Origin: Mixia osmundae IAM 14324
Taxonomy: Eukaryota > Basidiomycota > Mixiomycetes > Mixiales > Mixiaceae
Assembly: GCF_000708205.1 (NCBI RefSeq)
Contig: NW_014575561.1
Location: 256,299-320,298 of the forward strand
Reading direction: 5' to 3'
Length of the DNA: 64,000 nt
Shown here: positions 11,489 to 21,789 of the stretch, one piece after another
How the letters are laid out: each line of letters starts with the position of its first letter
How positions within the stretch are numbered: the stretch's first letter is position 1
Translations under genes and position numbers: made by a program
Notes under the pieces: model-generated
The model's database searches: none
What the model saw: the letters and a program-made list of their open reading frames with translations, nothing else
What the model was told of the DNA's origin: nothing

Positions 11489-11817
11489 CTAGAAACAGGC
11501 TGCCTTGGCATGTACCGATTTTTCCTGAGTTGCAACGCCGCCTGCGCGAAGATAAGCAGACGGCACACATCACATCAGTCCGAGCTTACCTGCCCTACCT
11601 CCCACAACACCAGGTCGTCCGAAGCCAGGGGGAGGCGGAGGCCGAGGCTGCCAACATGATTAGCAAATGAGATGTATCAAGAGCGCAGAAGACGCACTGA
11701 TCCAAAGCCCGGCGGACCTGGTCGACGCTCCTCCAGCTCGGTCGGCATTGCAGACACAGTGAGTGCAAAGGCGAGCACGAAGAGCAGGGCACAGATGGTC
11801 AGCAGTGAAGACCGCAT
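11489..11817 (-). CDS. Tiny secreted Pro/Gly-rich peptide
   Basis: Three exons, 11817-11698, 11647-11590 and 11541-11489, encode 76 aa. The first 23 residues are a textbook signal peptide (MRSSLLTICALLFVLAFALT plus VSA). The mature peptide contains RRPGPPGFGSPRPPPPPGFG followed by a Gly-rich stretch and ends HAKAACF with a single cysteine. Both introns (50 and 48 bp) have clean GT-AG ends and keep frame, which is unlikely by chance in such a short gene. No family is recognised. The repeated P-G-F-G unit suggests a wall-associated or self-assembling peptide, and that is speculation. Confidence 0.65.
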
Positions 11818-11931
11818 GGTACCGTACGTCCGCGGTATCTGGCAAAAGCGCTTGCAGTCCTTTTGTAGTAGGCGTCCAAAGTCACATGGGGTCTGTGCGT
11901 GGGTACGTCGACCCAAGCCTACCTAGCACAG

Positions 11932-13494
11932 CTAGTGGGCTTCCTCGCTTGCTTCCGAGTCTCCGTTCTCATCGTAGTAAGATCGAGGTAGCACGTAGAC
12001 CGATTCGACATCCAGCCGTTCTGAAAAGGCGGGACCCGCAGTATGTGCCTTGACACGCTTCACGAATTTATACGTGCCTGTCGTGCGCAGTACAAGCGCT
12101 AGTGAATTGTGATGAGGCACAAGGGTGAGTAATTCGGAATTGTCGCCTTCTTCGGGCTCGCCATCGAGGTAATGTAGCGTTCCACCCCATTCTGGCTGCC
12201 ATTCCACAGGTTGACGATGCCAGGTGAAGACAATGTCGAGACCTTGAGGGTCATGGCCTTCGTCATGCAGCAGAGTATAGTCGCCGGGAAGGAAGCAACG
12301 TGGCATGGTCCGATGCGATTGCGCAAGTGGCAGGCCAGTTACGTCTGTGACCCATCTGTGAAAAGCGCTGGACTGTAACAGGCGCCCGACGATGTTGCTT
12401 TCCGCACTGGCAGAAGCAAAGCGTCGCAAGTACGGCGGACCTAGCATGGTCGTGGGTGGTCCTGTTGAGATCAACTGCTCTAGAGCTTCATCTGTCAGGA
12501 ATGACCGTAGTTCGACAGACGACTCTTCTGCGAACTGCTCTCTTATCTGAGCTTGGCTATTCGTATCTAGATAGGTCGGATTAATCAGTTGCAAGTCTTG
12601 GTCCTTCGTCCACATTGGTGTGAAGCCACGCAGAGCGAGGCGACAGTCGAGCGAGCCATGATACCAGCCCGAGATGGACAGCCGACCTTTCTCACTGTCG
12701 AGCACCTCTGTGACTTCGTGATACGAAGTGGCAGTCACTTCGAAGAACGCAATCTTGCCTCGTCGGGGTTTGCAAACAAGCTGGTCATCCTTGCAATCTC
12801 GTGGTTCGTAGGATCGGTCAGTATGAAAGACAAGATCTCCGCCATTGTCCCATTCGGTATCGACAAGGTATAGGATAAAAGCGACACGTCTGCCCGACAT
12901 TGATTGATCCGCTGCCTTGATGTTATCATCATGACTGTGCAAGTGATCACCGGTCTTGTAGATGTGAGATGACAGATCTGGTCTTGCAGTGTGATCGAGC
13001 TCCACGCCAAGCAGACCCTCTACGAGCTGCACGAAGGCAGGACTGTACAACGCGTCTCTGAGCTTGCCAAGCGGGCTTTCAGATTTGACGAGATCAGCAG
13101 AAGCTAGATCGGCCGTGCCGTGGTACGAGAAGAGATCAGACTCGTTGTGAGTGTACTTGAGCTCGGTGCGCAGCTGCTGTTCGACTTGGTCAATCAGATC
13201 TGGACGAAAGACGTTTTCAAGCTCGACGAGTGAATGTGGCCGCGTGAAGAGCGTGTCTGGCCATGTGCGCTGCTTCTCCTTGCTGCCGGCTCGGTGCACG
13301 TCAACGCTGCTCGATGAGAAGAGCTGCTCTTCGTCTATATAGACGCTACCACGAGCAGATTGATGTGCCTGGGATGTGTCTGCTTGCGGCTGGACCTCAT
13401 GACTCGCTGCTGGCTTGCTTGAGCTCTTTGAAGCTGCCTTTGTCTTGCCATTGGTGTGCTCGAGCTTCTGCCGCTTTTTGACATGCTCAGTCAT
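11932..13494 (-). CDS. TPA1: Prolyl 3,4-dihydroxylase / OFD1-TPA1 type 2-oxoglutarate dioxygenase
   Basis: A single-exon gene of 520 aa starting MTEHVKKRQKLE. It has the two-domain layout of the Ofd1/Tpa1 family. The N-terminal 2OG-Fe(II) domain carries the iron motif in GDHLHSHDDN, the distal ATSYHEVTEVL and the 2OG-binding Arg in GRLSISGWYHG. The C-terminal domain keeps the fold but lacks an obvious second active site. Family knowledge: these nuclear/cytosolic enzymes hydroxylate a proline of ribosomal protein uS12 (Rps23), influence stop-codon recognition, and in fission yeast regulate SREBP with oxygen. The frame stays open upstream of this ATG but without another ATG. Confidence 0.88.
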   Translation of the reverse strand: MTEHVKKRQKLEHTNGKTKAASKSSSKPAASHEVQPQADTSQAHQSARGSVYIDEEQLFSSSSVDVHRAGSKEKQRTWPDTLFTRPHSLVELENVFRPDLIDQVEQQLRTELKYTHNESDLFSYHGTADLASADLVKSESPLGKLRDALYSPAFVQLVEGLLGVELDHTARPDLSSHIYKTGDHLHSHDDNIKAADQSMSGRRVAFILYLVDTEWDNGGDLVFHTDRSYEPRDCKDDQLVCKPRRGKIAFFEVTATSYHEVTEVLDSEKGRLSISGWYHGSLDCRLALRGFTPMWTKDQDLQLINPTYLDTNSQAQIREQFAEESSVELRSFLTDEALEQLISTGPPTTMLGPPYLRRFASASAESNIVGRLLQSSAFHRWVTDVTGLPLAQSHRTMPRCFLPGDYTLLHDEGHDPQGLDIVFTWHRQPVEWQPEWGGTLHYLDGEPEEGDNSELLTLVPHHNSLALVLRTTGTYKFVKRVKAHTAGPAFSERLDVESVYVLPRSYYDENGDSEASEEAH

Positions 13495-13616
13495 CGTCAG
13501 TGCCGGCTCAATAGCCTTTCCTTGGTCGAAGTGACGATACCAAAAATGTGTCCGCGTTGGAATCGACGTCAAGCTTCAAGCTGCATCATCAAGACCAAGC
13601 TCAAGCAGCGCCAAGG

Positions 13617-14782
13617 ATGAGCGTCATCCCAGCGAGCAACTCAGAGCGCAAGGCTGCAACGCATGGAAGCTTACAGAAGAAGCACATCAAGGTTCGCAGG
13701 CCGCTTAGCTGCTGCACACAGGACTCAACGAAGTGCTGATCATGCAGAGAACGAGCGAGTTAAGACGACCGACAAGCGCTGCAGATAGCAACGAGAGCGA
13801 CTCAGAAGATGAGGAAGCCCGAGAGAGAGCACAGGCACTGCTAGACGCTCGACTGTCGTCACGCTATCCCCGTCAGATCAGCGCAAAAGTGATTGGCAAA
13901 CGTAAAGTCCAAGAGGAGTCAAGCGAGGAACAGTCAAGTGAGGACGACAATGCAGAGCTCGATCGACTCTTCGCTGCACCACAAGTGACCACCGCTCGTG
14001 CATCAGGCGGCACGGCAGCCAGAGAACCCAAAGTGACAGTCTTTCATGATCCGAGTCGTGTCTCGACCTTGCCGGCTACAGTGACAGCAAGCAGGAAAGA
14101 GCTCAGAGCGTTCATGTCGCCGAGTACGGCAAAATTGCTCGGTCATGAGCCCGAAGAGACCTATATCATTGCAAAGCAGCGAAAACGCGCAGCTCAAAAA
14201 GCGAGGGAGGGTCCCCAAGATGCAGAGACAGACGCGGCGCAAGAGAAAGAGATGGCCAGTCTCGACAGTACGCTGCAGCGCATCATCTCCACTTTGCCTC
14301 TCGACGGATCTGCTCGTCCTGGAGCTTCCAGGGATGAGATCAGTATGATCATGCCCCGTAAAGTTGATGCGCCTATTCAGAAGAACACGCCACTGCCGCT
14401 CGTGCGAGCGTTGCTATCAAGTCGACTGAATCGAGCAAAGAACGAAGCAGAGAATGCTCGCAAGGCAGGTATCGTCACCGGCCGCTCATCGAACAAATCA
14501 AACAGGGCTGCAATGCAAGGTCACGCTGGCGACATTGCAATCACAAAGCGCGAGCTCGGTCTTCAGGCTGGTACTGAAGAAAAGCGAAGGAAGGAGGCCA
14601 GAGGCATCGGATCTAGATTTGGCAAGCTTTCGGGATCGATGATCAAGCTCTCCGCTGCCGAGTTACGGCTCGGTGCAGAAGGCCGCACGTTTGCAGAGGG
14701 CTCCCATAAAGCAGGTGGGAAACCGAAAAAGGCCCGAGCAGGCAAGCAACGCTCCGGTAGTAAAGCAAAGAAGCGTCACTAG
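13617..14782 (+). CDS. Basic/acidic nuclear-type protein, unknown function
   Basis: Two exons, 13617-13691 and 13748-14782, joined across a 56-bp intron, give 369 aa starting MSVIPASNSERKAATHG. A Ser/Asp/Glu-rich stretch (SNESDSEDEEARERA) is followed by mixed helical sequence. A Lys/Arg/Gly-rich C-terminus contains GIGSRFGKLSGSMIKL and ends GKPKKARAGKQRSGSKAKKRH. This composition is typical of nucleolar or ribosome-assembly proteins, but I cannot place it in a family. If the intron is not used, the same frame could start at the ATG at 13742. It is divergent from the OFD1-type gene, with 122 bp between the start codons. Confidence 0.7.
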
Positions 14783-14868
14783 TCACCCTGTTACTCGTCG
14801 CTCCGTCTCATTAGCTTTGCCAAAGGCGTCGTCTTGCCAATCCAAGTCTACAACGACCGAGAACAGAT

Positions 14869-16172
14869 ATGCTGGCCATTCTCTGCTTGTTTTTGCACAC
14901 CGTCGCAGCCTTGTCCTTGCTTCAAGATGTCGTATTGCAGCGAATAGAAGCGAATTTGGCGCGTGGTCCGAGACCAGCATGGGTTATTGGCACACAGCTC
15001 GAAGCCGTCACAGAGCTTCACTACCCCCAGTCAAGCGGCTTTGGCAAGGCGCCTTTCTCCTCTGCCGGTCCCACTCCTACAACAGTCGTCGATCTAGCTC
15101 GCTCGGTCGTCATCCAGCGAGATGGTTCCGGTTTGCTCGTGCCGGGATCCAGAGCGGCGTCAGATACGGCTTCGATCGGCACAGGCGTCATCCTAGCATC
15201 TTTCTACGGCTCGGAGCCCAAGGCGTCGTATTCCCAACCTTGGCTGATCCCTGCAACGGCTCCCGTCGGGTCATCAGCATGGTTCATGCGAGCGGCGTAT
15301 GACCAGATGGAGTTCCTTTTGACCAAAGTCCAGCGCACGCCTAGCGGCATCATCTCGCATGCGCAGAATAATTTGCAAATCTGGTCAGATGCAGGCTACA
15401 TGCATCCTACGTGAGTGCATCGCCGCCTCACCCGCTTCAGGCTGACTGTGGGGTCTGCATGCAGCTTTATGGCGTACTATGCAGTGGCGACAGGCAATCG
15501 CACGATCATGGAGATGGCTATCGAACAAGCTGTTCTCATTCATGATGCTCTTGTTGACGAGCAAGGAACTTACCGACATATTCTCGGCGGTCCCAACGAA
15601 GACCGGGGTCATTGGAGTACAGGTACCGGCTGGAGGTCAGCGAACCGTGCTAAGTTGCTATGAATCAGCTGAGTTCGACAGGACCACAGTGTTGCCGGTA
15701 TCGTTCGAATCATGGCGACGATACAGCATAGTCCCTGGAGTAACGCGCTATCGACTCAGACAGCTATCCTCACAAAGATGGCGACGAAGGTGCTCGCTGC
15801 CGCCTGGAGCAACGCACTTCCTGTCAGTCCCTCTCCAATGGTCCACACGTGTCAGGCTGACGTATTGCACAGTCTGGCGCACTGATGAATTATCCAGATA
15901 ACGCAGAGTCCGATTTTGCAGATGCAGCATCGACAGCCCTCATCGCATCTGCCACCTTTCGCTTGGCAGCTCTCACGACCGTCAGCAACAGTCTCCTTGA
16001 CAGTGCAGAGAAGGGTAGATCCTTTGTGCAATCACAAATCGATGCCGACGGCTGGCTCACTCAAGTCGTCAATCCTGTTTCGATCAGGGCGCTGGGCGAA
16101 CGCTCGCCGGAAGCGCAAGCGTTTGTGCTCCTCATGACTGCTGCCCATCGTGATCTGCACCATCAAGACTAA
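14869..16172 (+). CDS. Secreted six-hairpin glycosidase, GH88/GH105-like
   Basis: Four exons: 14869-15410, 15465-15635, 15690-15822 and 15873-16172, 381 aa. The signal peptide MLAILCLFLHTVAALS leads into an (alpha/alpha)6-barrel-type protein. Recognisable blocks are WFMRAAYDQMEFLL, SDAGYMHPTFMAYYAVATGN and, across the third exon join, GHWSTGTGWSVAGIVRIMATI, a strongly conserved block of these hydrolases. Family knowledge: GH88/105 enzymes remove unsaturated uronic sugars from pectin- or glycosaminoglycan-derived oligosaccharides. Fungal secreted relatives are common, but few have known substrates. I placed the acceptor of the second intron at 15689 because only that one restores the GTGWSVAG block. 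Confidence 0.78.
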
Positions 16173-16299
16173 AGCCCTAGCTTAATGCATCATGCTATCG
16201 TCGATCGAGCGCGTGTCAGCCAACGAGAATTGACGCGATCGAGTCGAGATAGGCTTTGCTCAGAACGCACACCCTCACATTGCCCTGACCGAGCCGGAG

Positions 16300-17257
16300 A
16301 TGAGCACATATGAGCTCACGGACGCTCACCGAGCCAAGTTCGAATCAGATGGCTACCTCGTCCTGCCAAACTTTGTCGAGCCGGCGCAGATTGCAAAGCT
16401 ACTTGAGCAAGCTCGCAAGCTCCTCGCCGACTTCTCGCTTGAAGGTCATCCCATGGTACGCTTGATCCACAGCCGAGACTTGCGCGCGAAGCTCATGCAA
16501 AGGCTAGACCAAGTTCACGACGGACGAGGAAGGGGAAGGTGGCAAAGACAAGCATGTCGGCGATGATTACTTCTTGACATCCAGCGATAAGATCCGATTC
16601 TTCTTCGAGGCAGACGCTTTCGATGCGCAAGGCAACCTCACACGTCCCAAGGAGGAAGCAATCAACAAGATTGGCCATGGCCTACATGAACTTGACCCGG
16701 TCTATCGTCCCTTTTCGCTCGAAAACGACCGGATCAAGTCTCTTGCTAAATCGCTACAATACCACCATGATCCCTTGATGCTGCAGTCGATGATTATCTG
16801 TAAGCAACCGAGGATAGGGGCCAAAGTGCCTGTGCATGACGATTCGACATTTCTATATACGGATCCGCCGAGCGCAATTGGATACTGGTTCGCTCTGGAA
16901 GATTGTCATCTCAAGAACGGCTGCTTGAGCTTCCTACCCGGCTCGCACAAGCGCAATGCCCACTTGCAACGCTTTGTCAGACTACCAGAGGGCGGCACAG
17001 GCTTCGAAGCGGTTCCCGGTGCACGCGATAGCAACCCCGATTGGTCAGCACCGGGCGAACGCTGGGTCACCGAAGAATGCAAGGCGGGCACGCTCGTACT
17101 CATTCATGGTAGCGTGATACACAAGTCCGAAGCCAACCTATCCGATTCGTCGAGGTTCATCTACACTTTTCATATGATCGAGGGCGGTGCAAAGTACGAC
17201 GAGAAGAACTGGCTGCAGCCCACCCCGGCTCTGCCATTCTCCAAGCTGGGTGTCTGA
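16300..17257 (+). CDS. Phytanoyl-CoA dioxygenase (PhyH) family protein
   Basis: Two exons, 16300-16455 and 16508-17257, give 301 aa. The sequence fits the PhyH fold of Fe(II)/2-oxoglutarate oxygenases. It starts TDAHRAKFESDGYLVLPNFV. The iron ligands are likely in VPVHDDSTFLYTDP (HxD) and VLIHGSVIHKSEANLS, and the 2OG-binding Arg in SSRFIYTFHMIEG. Length and blocks are close to human PHYHD1 and its fungal homologues, which lack a peroxisomal targeting presequence. The C-terminal residues KLGV are not a PTS1. Substrate unknown. It follows the GH88/105-like gene in the same direction, 127 bp downstream. Confidence 0.85.
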
Positions 17258-17323
17258 ACTGCCTCAGACGCTGTACCGTCGCCATCGCCCCTCTCTGCAG
17301 TCATCTTATCAGACGAGCCAAGA

Positions 17324-17763
17324 ATGTCGTTTGGCGACGAGCCTCGTGTCTCCACGCCCGACAAAGGGTCCCGTGGCGAGCAACAATCAATCACCGTTCG
17401 CGCAACTAGGGAGCGAGCGAGCTCGAAAGTACAGACGCTCTCGACCGATGTCGTCATCTATGAAGGCTCAATCACTTTGCCCATGATTCGCATTGGGGTT
17501 TCTGTCGGCGCGCTACCGCTACGTGCGTATGCGCGAGTCTCACAGCCCTGCCAGACGCTCCGATTGAGTATTGCTGCTATGCAGAGTACAGGATTGACCC
17601 CAAGTTCGGGTTCGTACAACATACCAGCGCCTCACTCGAAAGCCATGCTGTTCCTGAAGCCGCGTGCAGCGACTTACGAGCTCATCAGCCAAATAGTCAC
17701 GCTTCGCTGCCGGCGCAGCGGTGCACTCTGCGAGAGAATCTTGTTGGCCAGCTGTTCGTCTAA
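17324..17763 (+). CDS. Small hypothetical protein
   Basis: I do not recognise this protein. An ATG at 17324 starts MSFGDEPRVSTPDKGSRG. With an intron at 17523-17584 the product is 125 aa and reads through PMIRIGVSVGALPLQYRIDP to KFGFVQHTSASLESH before a stop at 17761. Without splicing, the ORF gives 154 aa of less protein-like sequence. A 113-codon open frame lies on the opposite strand over the same DNA (17540-17881), so the coding strand is not certain. No signal peptide or membrane segment is seen. It sits 66 bp after the PhyH stop codon. Confidence 0.4.
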
Positions 17764-18150
17764 GCTTGTCAAGCGATTGCTCGGCTGACTTGGTTCGCAG
17801 TCGGACTGCCGTGTACTCTGATGACAGGCTCTTGTGCTGTCGGGCAAGGCCGGGGTAGCTCAAAGATATCGTTCTGAGCAAAGCATTGTACAGTCAGTGA
17901 ATGCAATCAGTGCCACTAAGCCCGCGGTGATCATACTGTTCAAGCCAGTCACGTGTAACTCGACAACGAATCTATTTGAGACGGCGTGCGTGGTTGTCAT
18001 TCGAAATAGTCGCGACGCGTTTCTGACTTCCGCATCGGAAGAGGCGCTCAGGCCTGTCATAAAATCTCTCATATCCATCGTACACTGCTTCTATACCCTC
18101 TTCCAACATCGCCGCGCTTGAATCGTAGTAGCGACAAAGTGTCCGCAGCC
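17764..18150. promoter_or_regulatory. Upstream region of the potassium transporter gene
   Basis: 387 bp without a supported gene. Open frames on both strands lack family matches. It presumably holds the promoter and leader of the HAK/KUP gene. Confidence 0.4.
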
Positions 18151-20598
18151 ATGCCAGGCTTGCGCAATGCTTTGACATGGTCCGCAACAATGGATGCGCG
18201 CTATGAGCGAAAGACCGTCGGCTTGCTGTCACTTGCCGTGGCTGCAACCGGCACGATCTTTGGTGATCTCGGTACATCGCCTCTCTACGTGCTCAACGGC
18301 ATTTTTCCTGCCGCCGGCGATGCACCCTCTGCAGAGGATGTCTTGGGCGCCGTGTCGGCCATCGTCTGGTCGATCACACTCGTGCCTCTCATCAAGTACA
18401 TCATCATCGCTCTCGAATTTGGTACAAAAGACGAACAAGCAGAAGACGTGAATAAGGCGCCCCAGGAAGGAGGTCCCTTTGCTCTTTACGGGCAGCTGTA
18501 CCTCTCCGAGCCGAAAGGCTCAGAGATTACCATGCCAACGATCCATACCCCCAGCTCGAGCCGCTTCAACGAGAGCAAGCGCTTCATCGATCGCGCATTC
18601 GCTCGCACGACTATTCTCGTCATTGCGCTCGTAGCCGTCGGTCTGATCATGTCCGATGGCATCTTGACGCCTGCTGTCTCTGTCGTGTCTGCCGTTGGCG
18701 GCCTGGCAGTCGCAGTGCCCTCACTTAATTCTAGCGACATGTATGTCCGTGACACTGGCATTCACGGGGCTGACTATGCGCTGTAGCGTTGGCATTTCTA
18801 TCGCCATCTTGGTCGTTCTGTTCGGCGCACAGCGTTACGGAACTGCTCGACTGGGCAGTCTGTTCGGACCGATCGTTCTCGTTTGGTTTGCTCTGCTTGC
18901 TGGAACGGGCATCGCCAACATCGCCACTCATCCGGGCATCTTCCGAGCATTCGATCCCTCGCGTGCTGTGCTTTATTTTGTTAGACAAGGCAGCATCACG
19001 CCCTTAAGCGGCGTCTTGCTCGCCATCACAGGTTGCGAAGCCAGCTACGCCAATCTTGGCCAGTTCTCCAAAGGCTCTATTCGACTGAGCTTTATTGCCT
19101 GCGTCTATCCCGCCCTTCTGTTAGCATACCTTGGTCAAGGCGCTCGTCTGATCGTCGATCCGACCAACACGTTGAGCAATGTGTTTTACAACTCGATTCC
19201 ACTCAAGACGGGAGGCGGGCTGTGGTACACTGTATGGCTCTTCGGCATCCTCGCGACCATTGTCGCATCGCAAGCTATGATCACCGCCTCGTTCTCTCTT
19301 ATTCAGCAGATGGTCGGCAGCGGCTCCTTCCCGACAGTCGCAATTCGTCATACTTCGGATAGTCATCGTGGTCAGATCTACGCGCCTGTGCCCAACCTTC
19401 TTCTGCTCGTCGGCTGCGTTGGCGTTGTCGTCGGCTTCGGCACTGATTCCCGCCTGACAAACGCATACGGCTTTGCCATCTCGTTCTTGCTGTTTTTGAC
19501 GACGATGCTCTTGACCCTCGTAATGATCAACGTCCGTGCCATCCCCGCCGTCGTCGCTGTCGCCTTTCTGCTCTTCTTTGGCTTCATCGACGGCCTCTTC
19601 TTCTCTTCGTCTGTGCAAAAGGTGCGGTCATTGTCGCCATGCCAAGACTTCCATCTGACATGCGACCGCAGATCCCACAAGGCGCATATGTTACGCTGAC
19701 GCTGGCAGTGGCGCTCGCTCTCTTTCTGTGCTTCTGGACCTGGGCTCGACACAAGGAAGACGTTTTCGATGCAGCACATCGTCTGCGGCTCAACGAGATT
19801 TTCACACGCAGTAACGCTTTCGAGCCTGGCACGAGCGAAGAGGAGAAGACAGGAGCCACAACGGCCTTCTCGATCGAGCCGATCGACGAGCGAGCAGACC
19901 ACGAAATCGACGAATTGGCAAGAACGACGAGCAATGTGTCTGAGCAAAAGGTCAAGATTGCTCGCATTGCGGAGAAAGATACCTCGATCGGAGAACTGAT
20001 GCTTATTGCCCCGGACGGACCCATCAAGCTGCCTCGCATGGAATGTTTCTCGTTCTTTCACCATCTCGGCGAAGGCGTCGGCGCGCCTCACAGCTTCTCG
20101 AGTCAGCTCCGTCATATGCCAGTCTTACCTCGCGTCTGTGTCTTTTTGGCGATCAAGACCGTCAACGTGCCTCATCTGCAAGAAGAGGACAAGTACATGG
20201 TCGATAAGCTCCGGGCGATCGATGGCCTGTACGTGATGAGATATCGCTTGGGGTATCGCGACAAGGTCGATTTGCGCAACATGGTCCAGCCTGTGCTCCA
20301 GCGTATCGTCGATATGGAGCGAGGTGGTCGTCTGCCTGGAACGGCTGCAGAAATCGATGCAAAAGTCGCTCTGATCGAAGCAGCTGCCCGTACGCCGACT
20401 CATTTCTTACCGAGCTACCATGTCACTTCGAAGGGCAACGACATCAAGATGGTCTGGCTTCGCAAGCCTCTCGATGCTATTCGTGCCTTCCTCCTTGAAG
20501 AATGCTACAGAAGAGTCGCACAGAACTTTCCTCCTACTGCTGGCTATATCGTCGACGAGTCGCAGATCCTTCGTATTGGAGTCAATGCCAGTATCTAG
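18151..20598 (+). CDS. HAK1: High-affinity potassium transporter, HAK/KUP family
   Basis: Three exons, 18151-18740, 18787-19621 and 19672-20598, give 783 aa. The family signature GTIFGDLGTSPLYVL is near residue 35. About 12 hydrophobic helices follow, with TGCEASYANLGQFSKGSIR, GQGARL and PNLLLLVGCVGVVVGFGTDS. The exon 2/3 join gives SVQKIPQGAYVTLTLAVALA, matching the IPQGGW block of the family. A long cytosolic C-terminus begins with WARHKEDVF. Family knowledge: these plasma-membrane carriers take up K+ with H+ or Na+ at low external potassium. The stop codon is two bases from the stop of the convergent gene on the other strand. Confidence 0.93.
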
Positions 20599-20600
20599 AT

Positions 20601-21099
20601 TCAGTGGGACCTGGGAATACTGTTGTGGTCTGTAGAAATGACATGATTGCCGGTACAACCTAGATCTATATACGTGCTTGTCTGGCGGCACGTTGCGGTG
20701 GCGGGCGGCTGACTCCTTGCGGTCTGATCGCGCCTTGAATAGCAGGTCGACCTGCAGGCTGCGAGAATATAAACTCATGTAGCGCGCTGTCTCGAATGAG
20801 CTCACAGGACGCGATTTGATTGGTGGCAAGGGAGCAGCCCGCAGGAGCGCAATTGGCTTTGACGGCAATAAAGTTGCGACTTGGGGCAAATCAGCGGCAG
20901 GCGGAGGTGCCGGTGCTTGCAAGACAGGTACTGGTGGAGCTTGTTGAGCGAGGATAGGTGGTCCTGCTGGAGCTGGAGCAGGGGCGGGCGGAGGTATATC
21001 GAGTGAGACGCGTTCGCCAGGCTCAGGCACCGTGACTGGCTTTTGCTGTGCTGCGGTCAAGCTGGCGAGCAGGGTCAAGAGCAGCACAGAGTATCTCAT
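20601..21099 (-). CDS. Secreted proline-rich protein
   Basis: The ATG at 21099 opens a signal peptide (MRYSVLLLTLLASLTAA) followed by QQKPVTVPEPGERVSLDIPP and a Pro/Ala-rich stretch (PPPAPAPAPAGPPILAQQAP). Two models exist. With a 43-bp intron (20751-20709) the protein is 151 aa and stops at 20601, two bases past the end of the potassium transporter. Without it the frame runs to 20407 (230 aa) and overlaps the transporter's coding sequence by about 190 bp. I prefer the spliced model. No family is recognised. Pro/Ala-rich secreted proteins in fungi are often wall-associated, which is inference. Confidence 0.6.
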
Positions 21100-21303
21100 A
21101 CTAGATGTGCTGCGTCACATGGGTCGAGTCAGAGAGGTCGTACTCCGCAGCAGGATTGCACAGCAAGGTGTGAAGCGCCACGACGGGCTGGCGGGCAAAG
21201 GTCAGTGCATTTCCGTGAGGTGAGCGCGCAGTGCAAACGCGGAGACCGAGCGCGAGGGGATGCAAGTGGGTGTACAGTAGAGATACAGCAGGAGAGGGAG
21301 CGT

Positions 21304-21789
21304 CTACTCTTCTTCCTCTTGCGCTTTAGCGACGAGTTGTCTCTGGGCGATCTTCATCCGCCGCATCATGTCTTCATACTGGCATTTCTCGTAGCCGTGC
21401 CTGTGCGCGATTTGAGTCATGCGCGCGCCCTGAACAGCGTGAGATCTCACTTCTCATCTGTGCACTCTGTAGATGCAGAATGTCATGAGTATCAACCAAG
21501 CTCGCGAGGATGCTCGAGACGTACTCCATGGCAGGTAGAAGTTCTCATGCCGGCACTTGTTGAGTGGTATCAGCAGTCTACCCAGCCAACGCCTTGCGTG
21601 AGCATATTGCGTGCTCAAGCACAGTGGACGTACCCTGCGCAATTGTCCCTCCAACTGTAATAGGGGAGTCAATGAGCTTATTCTCGATAGCGCCATGGCA
21701 GATACTCGCCCTAGTGGTAGCCTCGCCTTGGCCATTGCTTCCTGACTGGCCCCATGCAGGTCCTCCGGTGCTCCCGAGCTGGACACCAT
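21304..21789 (-). CDS. NADH:ubiquinone oxidoreductase (complex I) B18/NDUFB7 subunit
   Basis: Five tiny exons: 21789-21710, 21654-21634, 21577-21525, 21466-21451 and 21400-21304, giving 88 aa. Spliced, the protein reads MAKARLPLGWRDNCAG, then LLIPLNKCRHENFYLPWKC, then HGYEKCQYEDMMRRMKIAQR. This is the CHCH-fold NDUFB7 pattern with paired C-x9-C cysteines. The protein is an accessory subunit of mitochondrial complex I on the intermembrane-space side. Its presence implies the organism has complex I. Intron 1 starts with GC (GG|gcgagt), because only that donor restores the conserved W-R-D-x-C-A. Exons 2 and 4 are 21 and 16 nt. No single exon is recognisable alone, so automated annotation is likely to miss this gene. 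Confidence 0.85.

Noticed and set aside
17540-17881. Minus-strand ORF with a helical RLRTKSAEQSLDKL segment
   Set aside because: No start context or family, and the plus-strand spliced reading looks more protein-like; kept only as a competing possibility.
19121-20115. Long minus-strand ORFs (165 and 245 codons)
   Set aside because: They lie opposite the potassium transporter, have no domain and are low-complexity; typical shadows of a strongly biased coding strand.
21043-21660. 205-codon plus-strand ORF
   Set aside because: It is antisense to NDUFB7, whose five exons match the family; no domain in the ORF.
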